Shown here piece by piece: positions 52,224-61,765 of a stretch of DNA of 64,000 nucleotides. The stretch spans positions 1 through 64,000 of the forward strand of contig NZ_FXYD01000002.1 in assembly GCF_900185015.1 (NCBI RefSeq), written 5' to 3'. Each line of letters opens with the position of its first letter. Position 1 is the first letter of the stretch. Both the position numbers and the translations under genes were made by a program. The notes under the pieces are model-generated. The model saw nothing but the letters and a program-made list of their open reading frames with translations, was not told the origin of the DNA and did no database searches. This DNA comes from Octadecabacter ascidiaceicola. Lineage in GTDB: Bacteria > Pseudomonadota > Alphaproteobacteria > Rhodobacterales > Rhodobacteraceae.

Positions 52224-52834
52224 TTGGCAGCCTCCTTGGCCGAATCGGATTTCAAAGGAAGGCCAAGCCCCTGGCGAATATGCACATAGAGATATGCGGC
52301 CGTGAACATCGCCATGAAGCTAAAGGCGATCATGATCGCGATCCGCCATGTCACGAAGGGAATCCGCAGAACCGGGGTTGCGCGCAAACGCGGGAACGAG
52401 AAATCGTCAGCCAGCGAAACATAGCAGGCATAAACGATAAACAGGATTACGAAGACTTCGATCGTTAGAACGAGGAACTCGCGCCACCAAATCTTTTTGG
52501 GATCCTTGATCACAATGCTCAAGATGTCGGCGTTGATGTGCATCTTGCGTTCTGATGCCAAAACCGCACCGGCAAAGAAGCCGACGATGCTGATGGCCAA
52601 GAGCCACTCTTCGTAAGCAAAAAGGTCTCCGCCAAACCCGTATCTGATGATCACGACCAAGCCGAATGTCAGCGCCATCAGGAAACCGGAAAACGTCACG
52701 ATTAACTTCATGATGGCCAGCATCCATTCCATCGGCGCGCCAATGAACCTCGGCAATTCCTCGGTGATCTTTGGCTCGATTTCCAACGTCTCGTTCGCAA
52801 CGATAATTGGCCGTTCTTCTGGTGTATCTGTCAT
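52220..52834 (-). CDS. dctQ: TRAP transporter small permease subunit (DctQ)
   Basis: 204 residues with four hydrophobic segments after a 30-residue polar N-terminal extension. YEEWLLAISIVGFFAGAVLA and ASERKMHINADILS are typical DctQ motifs, and the C-terminal cytoplasmic tail ends PLKSDSAKEAAK. It supports DctM in the membrane. It is preceded by a G-rich/C-rich leader (CCCCCCCC at 52837-52844 on +) and separated from dctP by a strong hairpin. Confidence 0.9.
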   Translation of the reverse strand: MTDTPEERPIIVANETLEIEPKITEELPRFIGAPMEWMLAIMKLIVTFSGFLMALTFGLVVIIRYGFGGDLFAYEEWLLAISIVGFFAGAVLASERKMHINADILSIVIKDPKKIWWREFLVLTIEVFVILFIVYACYVSLADDFSFPRLRATPVLRIPFVTWRIAIMIAFSFMAMFTAAYLYVHIRQGLGLPLKSDSAKEAAK

Positions 52835-52872
52835 GTCCCCCCCCCGATTATTTATAAATTGGGTCTAGCAAA

Positions 52873-52902
52873 AAGAGGGCCGGCAAATCCGCCGGCCCTC
52901 TT
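52873..52902 (-). terminator. Strong hairpin between dctP and dctQ
   Basis: AAGAGGGCCGGC (52873-52884) pairs perfectly over 12 bp with GCCGGCCCTCTT (52891-52902), loop six bases. It follows the dctP stop by 13 bases. On the minus strand a short TTTTTGC stretch follows, so partial termination or mRNA 3' protection would favour the periplasmic binding protein over the permeases. Confidence 0.8.
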
Positions 52903-52915
52903 GATATTATTGGTA

Positions 52916-53914
52916 TCAGTTCTTGTCCGCCAGCAGACGATCAATGATATCCTGGCCGACGGTTTCAGCCATCATGGGCCAGACTGTTTCCTGGATGTGA
53001 GCAGCCATTGCAGCCTGTTCTTCATCCGTCAAGGTCAGAATGGTGTATCCGCTTTCGACAAGCATTTCTCCAAACTTCGCGTCGTTTTCGCGGTTGTATG
53101 TGAAGAAGTCATCGGACGCTTTGGTCATCGCTGCCGAAAGGGCCGCGCGCTGCTCGTCATTTAGCTCATCGAGAGTACGCTGAGACGCGTAAAATGACGT
53201 CAGCTCTGAGATTGAGTTGTACTCAACAAAGTGCGTACCAACATCAGACTGCGCAAAGATCGAGTATGTCGCTGTCTTGGTGCAGCAAATCGCGCCATCC
53301 ACGATGCCCGATTGGATCGCCGGGAAGATATCCCCCCACGCCATTGTCGTCGCCTGGTAGCCCAGCTCTTCGACCATGGTTTTCACTACGTTCGAAGACC
53401 AAACACGGATGTTCATGCCTTTGTCGTCGAATGTGTTGTAGTTGGTTGGCTCTTGCGTCGCGACGATACCGACGAACCCTTCAGGGTTCTGCGCCAAGAC
53501 GCTCACGCCATACTCATCCGTGATTTCCTGCAGGATTGTATTATATTCGGAATCCATGTTGCGCATGATGTTATCCATGTCGTCCCAACCGCCCACGAGG
53601 AACGGCATCGACAAGAATTCAAGACGGGGATCTGTATCTGCATAGATAAAGGCCGCAGCCAAATCGATGTTGCCGCGCGCGACGTCCTCAAACAGGGCCT
53701 CACCAGAGCCAAGCTGGTTGGCGGGGAACAATTCGATTGTCAGGCCCACATCAGCAGCAGCAACGTCCGCCGCAACCTGCTCCATCATCACTGTCCCTTG
53801 ATGGTCGATCGGGAATACGCCTGCAAAACGCAGCGTCATCTCCTCAGCAAAGGCAGCAGTTGACAACAAGGTGCCAATCGCACCAGCCGCAAAGGTTTTC
53901 GGTAATATCTTCAT
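52916..53914 (-). CDS. dctP: TRAP transporter periplasmic substrate-binding protein (DctP)
   Basis: 332 residues. Signal peptide MKILPKTFAAGAIGTLLSTA ending AFA-EEM. FPIDHQGTVMMEQVAAD, FPANQLGSGEALFEDVARG, GMNIRVWSSNVVKTMVEELG (with the conserved ligand-binding Arg) and IQSGIVDGAICCTKTATYS are DctP-type blocks. It captures the substrate in the periplasm. The promoter region carries ATATCC-AAA-ATCCAATATTTT at 54134-54154, in keeping with GntR control with the hydroxyproline genes. Confidence 0.92.
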   Translation of the reverse strand: MKILPKTFAAGAIGTLLSTAAFAEEMTLRFAGVFPIDHQGTVMMEQVAADVAAADVGLTIELFPANQLGSGEALFEDVARGNIDLAAAFIYADTDPRLEFLSMPFLVGGWDDMDNIMRNMDSEYNTILQEITDEYGVSVLAQNPEGFVGIVATQEPTNYNTFDDKGMNIRVWSSNVVKTMVEELGYQATTMAWGDIFPAIQSGIVDGAICCTKTATYSIFAQSDVGTHFVEYNSISELTSFYASQRTLDELNDEQRAALSAAMTKASDDFFTYNRENDAKFGEMLVESGYTILTLTDEEQAAMAAHIQETVWPMMAETVGQDIIDRLLADKN

Positions 53915-54847
53915 CTCAAGTTCTCCATGTTATGAGGGCAGTAGGTTTGGAAGCCGCTTGTTAGGCTTCCTTTTTTGGGGATGCTATTTTGGCAAGACAC
54001 GTCGATTTTGACTTCTGACAAACTTGCGAAACAAGGTGCGTCATTGTCAACAGATTTCGGTTCAAACAGAAATCACCGAGTCCGAACATGCAATCTCCTC
54101 CAAAACGCAATAAATGTACTTCTATAGTATTTAATATCCAAAATCCAATATTTTCTGCTCACACCATCCATGGTTCCGACCACCAGTCAGAGTCCCGGCA
54201 AGAATCGAGCTGTTCCTGACGGGTAAGGGGTGGACAGAACTCAATGCTATGCGTTTTCACTCTAGCGAAATTATTGCACGACTATGGCGACCAAGGCACC
54301 AACCCTCGGTCATCGATAAGCCTGCCTTAGCCTAGGTGTCACAAAGCGTTGCGTTGTGATTTCAGGCCACTCCAAGTCGACTAGAACGGCCGTGATTTCA
54401 TCAGATCCTCAGTCCACCTTGGCGCGAAAATAAGCTCCGTCGAAGTCTTCTACTTCCACTTAGATTTATTTATGCTGCTGCGTCCGCTTTATTGGTATGT
54501 GAGTGAATAGTTTCAGCTGCAGTAAACGGCCGGTTTCCGCCCTTCATGTAAATCAAGCTGGGTGCCTGTTTATACTGAAGGTCCACCCAAGATCTAGTTA
54601 ACTATCAACGACGGTGTGTTATGAATGCCCGCCGGGAGGTACACCGACATTCATTGAAAAATGAGCGAATGCGCGGTTGTGAGCCGAACCAACGGCCCAG
54701 TCTTGTTGGATCGGTACATCTAGCCGGTCGTCAACGCACCGTTCATCCAATTCCGAAGGCCATAACCTATGGAGCGACGAGTGAATGGCGGGCAAAGAGT
54801 AGACGAAAAGATAATTTTCTTGGTTACTTTGGAAACGCAGAGATTAG
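53915..54847. other. About 930 bp without a supported gene
   Basis: The first 240 bases are the dctP promoter region with a GntR-type site. From about 54200 to 54840 I find only short frames without domains, and extragenic-style pieces such as TTTCAGCTGCAGTAAACGGCC (54506 region) and CCGACATTCATTGAAAAATGAGCG (about 54643). It looks like decayed accessory DNA ahead of the exonuclease pseudogene. Confidence 0.45.
54126..54154. promoter_or_regulatory. GntR-type operator candidate upstream of dctP
   Basis: The segment contains TTAATATCCA and AATCCAATATTT, two directly adjacent copies of the ATATCC/ATCCAATAT words, 210-240 bases upstream of dctP. It ties the TRAP transporter to the catabolic genes at 41.9-49.6 kb. 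Confidence 0.6.
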
Positions 54848-55153
54848 GTGCCAATAAGCGACTATCTTAGGTTCATAGCTGTGGACGTCGATACTGCCGG
54901 GTACGATATCGCGAGCATCTGTCAAATTGGCCTTGCTTTTGTTGGGTTCGACAGCTCAATTGTAATTTATTGAGCATACATTGATCCCTGCACGCCATTC
55001 GTTGCGGGCAATACCCGATTGAATGGCATTGATGCTGCAACAGTCAGGAACGCCCCAATTTTGCAGAAGTATTGCCAGACCTGCGTCCGGTTCTCGAGGC
55101 ATAAAATCAGGATGCTGAGCACTTCGCAGCGGTCGGTCTTTGACTTTCAGTGA
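54848..55153 (+). pseudogene. DEDDh 3'-5' exonuclease, decayed copy with internal deletion
   Basis: From a GTG at 54848 one frame reads DYLRFIAVDVDTAGYDIASI and CQIGLAFVGFDSS, the catalytic DxE region (Asp-Val-Asp, so the usual Glu is Asp) of a DnaQ-like exonuclease, then an in-frame TGA, then IDPCTPFVAGNTRLNGID and AATVRNAP (the family's IHGIDxxTVxxAP element). The reading then jumps to HKIRMLSTSQRSVFDFQ and stops at 55153. The middle of the protein is deleted. The C terminus matches the relic at 3844-4190, and 3' flanking DNA is shared. Confidence 0.75.
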
Positions 55154-55360
55154 TGCGATAGGGCGACTTCGTGGGCTGTAAGGCATCAAAACAACCATCA
55201 GCTCAAACTGAGGGCTCAAATTTCATGAGAAATAGTACTTAGACTTAATATACATGCTATGTGTATTTTATGGACGCCAAAGAGTAACATTCAAAGATGG
55301 GTCACGGATCGGGCTATGATTTGCTTGAAAAAGTACTTATCGAATGGGTAAACTATGGGT
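55154..55360 (+). repeat. Diverged inverted copy of the 3' flank at 3640-3843
   Basis: Aligned with the minus strand of 3640-3843, it shows nearly continuous similarity, strongest over about 55233-55275 where about 38 nt match with one difference. ATGGGTCAATTTACA at its right end corresponds to ATGGATCATTTTACA in the other copy. Here it also forms the upstream region of the LpxR-like gene, so the conserved core may include a promoter. Confidence 0.7.
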
Positions 55361-55454
55361 CAATTTACACCGTCGCAATTGAATGAGATAGGGGTCGCCA
55401 ATGGGCGGCCTTTTATCTTACTGTCTGCGAAACAACCTTAAGTTGGGGAAGACG

Positions 55455-56366
55455 ATGCGTTTGATTGGAATTCTTTGTGCGAGTTTGGTAACCGCTGCAC
55501 CTGCCGCTGCACAGGAGCGTGAAACACTTGGGTATGGCCGCATATTCTCCAATGATTTCTTTGGCGACAATGAGGATCGCTGGAGGTCAGGATCTTATGC
55601 ATTTTCCATCGTACGCGGCCCTGACTGGCAAAACCGCGCGCCGAGCGCGCCGGGCGCTTTGCTTGAATATCGTTTGCGCACCGAAATCATCGCTCCGTCG
55701 GAATTGAATGGAGCCGGTTCGAATGATCGCGCTTATGTCGGAACGCTGTCCGCGGGCGTCCATACGCATTTCACACGAGGCGGTGCTGATGTCTCACTTG
55801 GGGTTGATGTTGTGGCCGTTGGGCCACAGACCGGTGTGGCCGATATGCAGGATTGGTTCCATGATGTGGTGAGTGCTCCGAACATCTCAAATTCGGTTAT
55901 CGCCAACCAAGTCGACAATGCATTTTACCCGACCGCCTTGGCAGAGATTTCTTACCCCGTTTCCTTAAGTGAAACGACAACGCTGCGCCCCTTTGTTGAA
56001 GCCCAATATGGTGTTGAGAATTTCGTCCGTGTTGGTGCGGATATTTTGATCGGTGGAAACCTGAAAAATGACCTCTGGTTGCGGGACAGCCCGACTGGGC
56101 AACTATATACAGGGGTTGAGAGCGAGCGCGCAGGGACCGGATTTGTCCTTGGTGCAGACTATGCGGTTGTCGATGATAGCGCGTATTTCCCGGCAAGTTT
56201 TGGCACCGTCGCCGAAGACGAGCGTTTCCGTGCACGCGCCGGTGTTCACTGGCGTCTTGGCGATAGCCTTTCGTACTTCTACGGCGTTACCTATTTAAGC
56301 GAAGAATATGTCGGCCAACCCGAGGGTCAACTCGTCGGATCACTGAAACTGAATTTCAACTTCTAA
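55455..56366 (+). CDS. LpxR-like lipid A deacylase family outer-membrane protein
   Basis: 303 residues. The signal peptide MRLIGILCASLVTAAPAAAQ begins at ATG 55455 behind GGGGAAG; an upstream in-frame ATG (55401) would only add a hydrophilic leader. IFSNDFFGDNEDRWRSGSYA is the DUF2219/LpxR opening, followed by a beta-barrel pattern (GVHTHFTRGGADVSLGVDV, RPFVEAQYGVENFVRVGADI) and a C-terminal aromatic LKLNFNF typical of outer-membrane proteins. LpxR removes the 3'-acyloxyacyl group of lipid A; catalytic residues were not individually verified here. Confidence 0.82.
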   Translation: MRLIGILCASLVTAAPAAAQERETLGYGRIFSNDFFGDNEDRWRSGSYAFSIVRGPDWQNRAPSAPGALLEYRLRTEIIAPSELNGAGSNDRAYVGTLSAGVHTHFTRGGADVSLGVDVVAVGPQTGVADMQDWFHDVVSAPNISNSVIANQVDNAFYPTALAEISYPVSLSETTTLRPFVEAQYGVENFVRVGADILIGGNLKNDLWLRDSPTGQLYTGVESERAGTGFVLGADYAVVDDSAYFPASFGTVAEDERFRARAGVHWRLGDSLSYFYGVTYLSEEYVGQPEGQLVGSLKLNFNF

Positions 56367-56481
56367 ATAAATAGTTAACGCTCGACCTTAAAGTGACTTG
56401 ATTGCCATGATTCCTGCCTGTTAACCTTTTGATCAGAACCCTGCACGCAGAGGCGGGGCAAAGACAGAGGCAGTAACGGGC

Positions 56482-57546
56482 ATGAAAACGGGCTTTAAAG
56501 GCACGTTCGTCATCTCCTGGTCACAAACGGAACTCGATGGGTTCTGGTCAGCACCGCTTGAAAACTTGCGGGTTGGCACGGCATGGTCATGGACGGGCGA
56601 AGCGGTACGGGTGGACGGACCCGCAGATATTTTACCATTGGGCGATGCGGCTGGCAAAGCTGACATTCGCAAACGCGCAGCGATGTCTGTGCGTCGGCTG
56701 TTGAAGGCCGTCGAGGTCAAGACATCACGGCTAGACCTCGTTGAGGTTGAAGGCCCTGCGTTTGAGCAAAGTTTTACAGTCACAGACGGGCGCGACACGT
56801 GGACCGTGACGCTGATCGAAGGTGCAACGCCTTCCGCGCGTTTGTGCATGTTCGTAGGGGAAATCCCACCGCGTACTGCTGATTTGTGGATTGTAAACCA
56901 CACCGTAGATCTGAAATCCCGTGATCAAAATGATGATCCTGCTGGCGGCGTGATTTGCTTCACGCCCGGCACGATGATCCGCACTGAAGAAGGTTTGATG
57001 CGGGTTGAGGATATTGGCGAAGGCACCAAGGTCCAAACAAAGGACAATGGTTGCCAAGAAGTGTTATGGACAGGGCAACGCCGCGTAACAGGCGCGCGCC
57101 TTTATGCCATGCCGCACCTCTGCCCGGTTCGCTTGCGGGCTGGGTCACTTGATAACGACGTGCCAGACGCTGGCCTGCTGGTCAGCCCCGATCACCGCGT
57201 GATGATCAAAGGCGCGCGTGCGCGTGCATTGTTCAATACTGAGGAAGTCTTGGTAACGGCGCGAGACTTGGTGAATGATCACTCCATCTATGTGGACCGC
57301 TCAATGCGCGAAGTTCACTATATTCATATGTTGTTGCCAAACCACGAAGTGGTGTTCGCAAATGGTGTTGAAAGTGAAAGCTTTCATCCAGCGAGTGCAG
57401 GGCTTGAGCACCTGGGCGACGATGACCGCGCACGTTTGTTTGCGCAGGTTCCTGACATTCAGACCGACGTGAATTCCTATGGCGCCTACGCGCGGCGTGT
57501 GACCTCATCGACAGAAGCGGCAATTCTGCGTCACGACGCGGCCTAA
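56482..57546 (+). CDS. Hint-domain protein
   Basis: 354 residues. An N-terminal beta-rich region (1-155) is followed by a Hint domain: Cys159 in [53 protein letters not shown] (block B-like His) and [20 protein letters not shown]. This is the Rhodobacteraceae Hint_2 type usually found in secreted or surface proteins; no intein-like C-terminal His-Asn is seen, so self-splicing is unlikely. No signal peptide is evident. It is the lone gene between the LpxR-like gene and rpsD. Confidence 0.85.
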   Translation: MKTGFKGTFVISWSQTELDGFWSAPLENLRVGTAWSWTGEAVRVDGPADILPLGDAAGKADIRKRAAMSVRRLLKAVEVKTSRLDLVEVEGPAFEQSFTVTDGRDTWTVTLIEGATPSARLCMFVGEIPPRTADLWIVNHTVDLKSRDQNDDPAGGVICFTPGTMIRTEEGLMRVEDIGEGTKVQTKDNGCQEVLWTGQRRVTGARLYAMPHLCPVRLRAGSLDNDVPDAGLLVSPDHRVMIKGARARALFNTEEVLVTARDLVNDHSIYVDRSMREVHYIHMLLPNHEVVFANGVESESFHPASAGLEHLGDDDRARLFAQVPDIQTDVNSYGAYARRVTSSTEAAILRHDAA

Positions 57547-57722
57547 GCCCAAGTTTATTAGCAATCCGACGGTTAGATGTGTTGACTCATGTCTGCACCG
57601 GTCGTAATGGAGCGACTTCATTGGTGTTGGTGGTTCCCGCAAGGGAGTACCTGTCGGGGTTCGCCCAAAGGACAACGCCCTTCATAGCCCACAATGGGCA
57701 CTCTAACGAAGGAGATCAGCGT

Positions 57723-58343
57723 ATGACTAAACGTACCGCTGCCAAGTACAAAATTGACCGCCGGATGGGTGAAAACATCTGGGGTCGTCCGAAATCCCCT
57801 GTAAACCGTCGTGAATACGGCCCCGGCCAGCACGGTCAGCGTCGTAAGGGCAAATTGTCCGACTTCGGCATGCAGCTGCGCGCGAAGCAAAAACTGAAGG
57901 GTTACTACGGCGACCTGACAGAAAAGCAATTCCGCCGCATCTTTACAGAAGCTGAACGCGTAAAAGGCGACACAGGTGAAAACCTGATCGGTTTGCTTGA
58001 GCGCCGCTTGGACGCTGTTGTTTACCGCGCCAAGTTCGTTCCAACTGTATTCGCTGCACGCCAGTTCGTGAACCACGGCCACGTCACAGTGAACGGCAAG
58101 AAGGTAAACATCCCTTCCTACCGCGTGAAAGAAGGCGACGTGATTGCAGTTCGTGACAGCTCCAAGCAGAACGTTGCCGTTCTCGAAGCTGTTGCCCTGA
58201 CTGAGCGTGACGTTCCAGACTACATGGAAGTTGACCACAACAAGATGACAGCGACATTCGTGCGCACACCTGGTTTTGGCGATGTTCCTTACCCAGTCAT
58301 GATGGAACCAAACCTCGTGATCGAATACTACGCTCAGAACTAA
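57723..58343 (+). CDS. rpsD: 30S ribosomal protein S4
   Basis: 206 residues. [59 protein letters not shown] and an S4 RNA-binding domain ([40 protein letters not shown]). It nucleates 30S assembly. AAGGAG precedes ATG 57723; a longer in-frame reading from 57579 is not supported. As an isolated rpsD gene with its own terminator this is the normal alphaproteobacterial arrangement. Confidence 0.97.
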   Translation: MTKRTAAKYKIDRRMGENIWGRPKSPVNRREYGPGQHGQRRKGKLSDFGMQLRAKQKLKGYYGDLTEKQFRRIFTEAERVKGDTGENLIGLLERRLDAVVYRAKFVPTVFAARQFVNHGHVTVNGKKVNIPSYRVKEGDVIAVRDSSKQNVAVLEAVALTERDVPDYMEVDHNKMTATFVRTPGFGDVPYPVMMEPNLVIEYYAQN

Positions 58344-58370
58344 TCCAGTTCAGAGCTTGAAATTCGGAAA

Positions 58371-58396
58371 GCCGCACCTTTTGGTGCGGCTTTTTT
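58371..58396 (+). terminator. Rho-independent terminator of rpsD
   Basis: GCCGCACC (58371-58378) pairs with GGTGCGGC (58383-58390), loop TTTT, followed by TTTTTT, 28 bases after the rpsD stop. Confidence 0.93.
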
Positions 58397-58509
58397 GATT
58401 CAGATTTCACAGAAATACAACGAGAGCGGGTAATGGGAGCATCTTGCGTTGCGAGGAGAGTCCTTGGCCCGCTAATTGTTTGCAAACAACAACTTTTGGG
58501 TAAGGGCTT

Positions 58510-59091
58510 ATGTCAGACGAAAACCAACAAGACGAAAAATTCTCGATTGAGGAATCCTTTGAACGCGGGCTGTTCGCATCTCGGTGGCTGTTGGCGCCTA
58601 TGTACCTCGGCTTGGTGTTCAGCCTTGCTATGTTGATGGTGATTTTCTGCCGTGAGCTTCTTTACTACATGCCGCAAGTGCTAACGATGTCGGCAGACAA
58701 GGGCATCTTGGTTGTGCTGACGTTGATCGATTTGACGTTGGCGGGGAACTTGCTGCTGATCGTTCTGTTTTCTGGCTATGAGAACTTCGTCTCCAAGCTC
58801 GATCTGGATGACGACAAAGACAAACCCGATTGGATGGGGACAGTCGACTATTCTGGCCTGAAGATGAAGCTGATCGCATCGATTGTTGCGATTTCAGCGA
58901 TCCATTTGCTGAAGCGGTTCATGGAAATAGGCACGATGGATGGGGTCGAATTCGAAGAAATGGGATCCAATAACCTATATTGGCTGGTCACCATTCACAT
59001 GAGCTTCGTGGGATCGGGTATCATCCTTGCGGGGATGGATTGGATTTCGGCCCATGCGAAATTGAAGATGAAAGAAGCAACAAAGAAGTAA
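58510..59091 (+). CDS. UPF0114 (YqhA) family membrane protein
   Basis: 193 residues with four hydrophobic segments (about 27-47, 62-85, 113-133, 152-172). RWLLAPMYLGLVFSLAMLMV, LTLIDLTLAGNLLLIVLFSG, YENFVSKLDLDDDKDKP and AIHLLKRFMEIG fit the UPF0114 family closely. Function is not established. It lies between rpsD and hisC, transcribed the same way; an imperfect hairpin (GCGTCC ... GGACGC) lies at 59106-59138 before hisC. Confidence 0.88.
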   Translation: MSDENQQDEKFSIEESFERGLFASRWLLAPMYLGLVFSLAMLMVIFCRELLYYMPQVLTMSADKGILVVLTLIDLTLAGNLLLIVLFSGYENFVSKLDLDDDKDKPDWMGTVDYSGLKMKLIASIVAISAIHLLKRFMEIGTMDGVEFEEMGSNNLYWLVTIHMSFVGSGIILAGMDWISAHAKLKMKEATKK

Positions 59092-59153
59092 CGCTTCTGG
59101 CCTCTGCGTCCTTGCCCCATTAGAAGGGCGGGGACGCAATACGGAATGGACCG

Positions 59154-60251
59154 ATGAGTAAGATCAAAGCACAACCCGGCATTATGGATATCGCCTTGTA
59201 TCAAGGTGGGAAAAGCCATGTGGACGGGGTTGAGAATATCTTGAAATTGTCCTCGAACGAAAACCCGTTCGGGCCATCGGATGCCACCAAGGACGCTATG
59301 GTTCGTGCGTCCCACGAATTGCACCGCTATCCATCGACCGATCACGCGACCTTGCGCGCAGCGATTGGCGATGTCTGGGGTCTTGATCCTGAACGTATCA
59401 TTTGCGGAAACGGGTCCGGCGAAGTCCTTATGATGATTGCGCAGGCCTTTGCAGGGAGGGGCGACGAGGTTCTGTTCACCGAACATGGCTTCGCCATGTA
59501 CCCGATTTACGCCAATGCCAACGGGGCCAAGCCGGTCGTTGTGGCGGAAAAGAACCGCACCGTTGACGTGGATGCGCTGCTTGCGGCTTGCACCAAGAAA
59601 ACCAAGGTCTGCTACATTGCCAATCCAGCGAACCCAACGGGCACCATGATCGATGAAGCTGAGCTTGCACGCTTGGCGGACGGGCTGCCTAAAGGCGCTG
59701 TGTTGGTTCTGGATGGTGCCTACGCTGAATACGTTGAGGGTTTTGATGGTGGTAAAGCGCTGGTCGAAAGCCGCGACAACGTCATCATGACGCGAACCTT
59801 TTCCAAGATTTACGGGCTAGGCGGCCTGCGGATCGGGTATGGCTACGCGCCAAAGCCGATTATCGATGTGCTGATGCGCATTCGTGGGCCGTTCAACCTG
59901 TCCGCGCCTGCCTTGGCCGCAGCTGAAACCGCGATGCGTGACACCGCTCACACCGAGAAATGCCGCACCGAAAACGCCAAACAGCGCGAATGGATGGCCG
60001 CTGCACTAGCCGATATGGGCCTGCCGTCTGATCCCTCAAGCGCGAATTTTATTCTGGTGCGTTTTGCCTCGGCGGACGAAGCCAAAGCCTGCAACGATCA
60101 CTTGGCGGCGCAGGGCATTCTGGTGCGCTACGTGGGCGGTTACGGCCTGCCTGAAGGCCTGCGTATTACTGTGGGCGACGAGGCATCATGCCGCCGTGCT
60201 GTCCATGCCATCGGGCAATTCGTGAACCCCGAAAAGGACGAAAACGCATGA
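59154..60251 (+). CDS. hisC: Histidinol-phosphate aminotransferase
   Basis: 365 residues, PLP fold type [101 protein letters not shown] (the PLP-binding Lys in SKIYGL). It transaminates imidazole-acetol phosphate; next to a prephenate/arogenate dehydrogenase it may also act on aromatic keto acids. The stop overlaps the next start as ATGA. Confidence 0.93.
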   Translation: MSKIKAQPGIMDIALYQGGKSHVDGVENILKLSSNENPFGPSDATKDAMVRASHELHRYPSTDHATLRAAIGDVWGLDPERIICGNGSGEVLMMIAQAFAGRGDEVLFTEHGFAMYPIYANANGAKPVVVAEKNRTVDVDALLAACTKKTKVCYIANPANPTGTMIDEAELARLADGLPKGAVLVLDGAYAEYVEGFDGGKALVESRDNVIMTRTFSKIYGLGGLRIGYGYAPKPIIDVLMRIRGPFNLSAPALAAAETAMRDTAHTEKCRTENAKQREWMAAALADMGLPSDPSSANFILVRFASADEAKACNDHLAAQGILVRYVGGYGLPEGLRITVGDEASCRRAVHAIGQFVNPEKDENA

Positions 60252-61162
60252 CCGTAATGTATGACCGTGTGGCGCTTATCGGGCTGGGCCTGATTGCGTC
60301 GTCAATGTTCTGGGCTATGAAACGTGGCGGTATCGCTGGCGAAGTGATCGGATATGCACGTTCTAGCGAAACACGCGATGTCGCCCGTGAAATCGGCTTG
60401 TGCGACCGCGTTTGTGATAGCGCAGCAGAGGCCTGCGAAGGGGCAGATTTGATTGTATTGTGCGTGCCAATCGGCGCGATGGATGCCGTCAGCCGTGAAA
60501 TCGCTGGCGCGTTGAAAAAGGGTGCTGTCGTCACCGATGTGGGTTCCGTGAAACGCGCGGTGATCGACGTTGTTGGGCCGCATATCCCAGACGGCGTGCA
60601 TTTCGTTCCGGGCCACCCGCTTGCGGGTACCGAGCAATCCGGCCCGCGTTCCGGTTTTGCGGAACTATTTGATAACCGCTGGTGTGTTTTGACACCTGAG
60701 GGCGCTGACGCAGATGCGACCGCGAAATTGCGTAAATACTGGGAAGCGTTGGGCTCGAATGTCGATGAGATGGACGCGGATCACCATGATCTGGTGCTGG
60801 CCGTCACGTCCCACACGCCGCACTTGATTGCGTACACAATGGTCGGTGTCGCCGATGACCTGAGCCGCGTGACAGACACCGAAGTCGTCAAGTTTTCCGC
60901 GGCGGGTTTCCGTGATTTCACCCGTATCGCTGCGTCTGATCCGACCATGTGGCGCGATGTGTTTTTGAACAACAAAGACGCGACGCTGGAAATTCTGGGC
61001 CGCTTCACCGAAGAATTGTTCGCGTTGCAACGCGCGATCCGTCAGGGCGATGGCGAGCATTTGCACGACTATTTCACCCGCACTCGCAGCATCCGCCGCG
61101 GCATTATCGAAGCGGGCCAAGATACGGACGCGCCAAACTTTGGCCGTAACCCGAAACCATGA
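60248..61162 (+). CDS. Prephenate/arogenate dehydrogenase (TyrA/TyrC type)
   Basis: 304 residues. [20 protein letters not shown] is the NAD-binding Rossmann start, [20 protein letters not shown] and [14 protein letters not shown] the next motifs, [20 protein letters not shown] the substrate region with the catalytic His, and [19 protein letters not shown] the conserved C-terminal helix. It makes the tyrosine precursor by oxidative decarboxylation. The start ATG 60248 overlaps the hisC stop; the stop overlaps the extensin-like gene start. Confidence 0.93.
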   Translation: MTVMYDRVALIGLGLIASSMFWAMKRGGIAGEVIGYARSSETRDVAREIGLCDRVCDSAAEACEGADLIVLCVPIGAMDAVSREIAGALKKGAVVTDVGSVKRAVIDVVGPHIPDGVHFVPGHPLAGTEQSGPRSGFAELFDNRWCVLTPEGADADATAKLRKYWEALGSNVDEMDADHHDLVLAVTSHTPHLIAYTMVGVADDLSRVTDTEVVKFSAAGFRDFTRIAASDPTMWRDVFLNNKDATLEILGRFTEELFALQRAIRQGDGEHLHDYFTRTRSIRRGIIEAGQDTDAPNFGRNPKP

Positions 61163-61764
61163 AGGTGTTAACGGCAGTATTGGGCATCGCCTTGGTGCTG
61201 AGTGCCTGTTCGCGCGACGAACCTGAAACGGTTGCGCAGGTCGGCCCCGGAAACGTGTGCGGTGATCCGGCGTTGTTCGGTGAAACAATCGGCACAGTCG
61301 AAGGCGCGGGCGCTTGCGGCGTTGAAGGCGCGGTACGTCTGACTTCGGTGTCCGGTGTGACACTTTCAACGCCGGCGACAATCAATTGCTCGACCGCGAT
61401 GGCATTGAAAACATGGGTGGAAGATGGCGTTCGCCCCACAGTAGGGGACACCGGAGGTGGCGTGGAATCCTTACGTGTTGTGGCGCATTACGCGTGCCGT
61501 AGCCGCAACAACCAATCCGGCGCACGCCTGTCTGAGCATAGCTTTGGTAACGCGATTGATATTGCAGGTATCGGGCTGGCCGATGGGTCCGAAATGACGG
61601 TTCTGACTGGATGGAACGGACAATACGCCACGCAGCTACGCCAGATGTGGCAAGCGGCCTGTGGTCCCTTCGGAACGGTCCTCGGCCCCGAAGCAGACCG
61701 CCATCACCGCGATCACTTCCATTTTGACACCGCAGACTATCGTTCCGGCAGCTATTGCCGCTGA
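61159..61764 (+). CDS. Extensin-like domain lipoprotein
   Basis: 201 residues. Signal [20 protein letters not shown] has a lipobox with Cys17, so it should be an acylated lipoprotein. The Extensin_C-type domain reads CSTAMALKTWVEDGVRPTVG, YACRSRNNQSGARLSEHSFG, NAIDIAGIGLADGSEM and HHRDHFHFDTADYRSGSYCR, with His/Asp residues like D-Ala-D-Ala carboxypeptidase metal sites, suggesting a role in cell-wall processing. Several Cys may form disulfides. It ends the hisC-tyr operon. Confidence 0.9.
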   Translation: MKVLTAVLGIALVLSACSRDEPETVAQVGPGNVCGDPALFGETIGTVEGAGACGVEGAVRLTSVSGVTLSTPATINCSTAMALKTWVEDGVRPTVGDTGGGVESLRVVAHYACRSRNNQSGARLSEHSFGNAIDIAGIGLADGSEMTVLTGWNGQYATQLRQMWQAACGPFGTVLGPEADRHHRDHFHFDTADYRSGSYCR

Positions 61765-61765
61765 A

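Noticed and set aside
54621-54857. A 78-codon frame before the second exonuclease relic
   Set aside because: No domain, no ribosome binding site, Arg-rich composition and repeat-like DNA; not supported as a gene.
55401-55454. Upstream ATG as start of the LpxR-like protein
   Set aside because: The signal peptide begins at 55455, which has a good GGGGAAG ribosome binding site; the extra 18 residues are not signal-like.
57579-57722. N-terminal extension of ribosomal protein S4
   Set aside because: S4 homologues begin at [10 protein letters not shown], and AAGGAG directly precedes ATG 57723.
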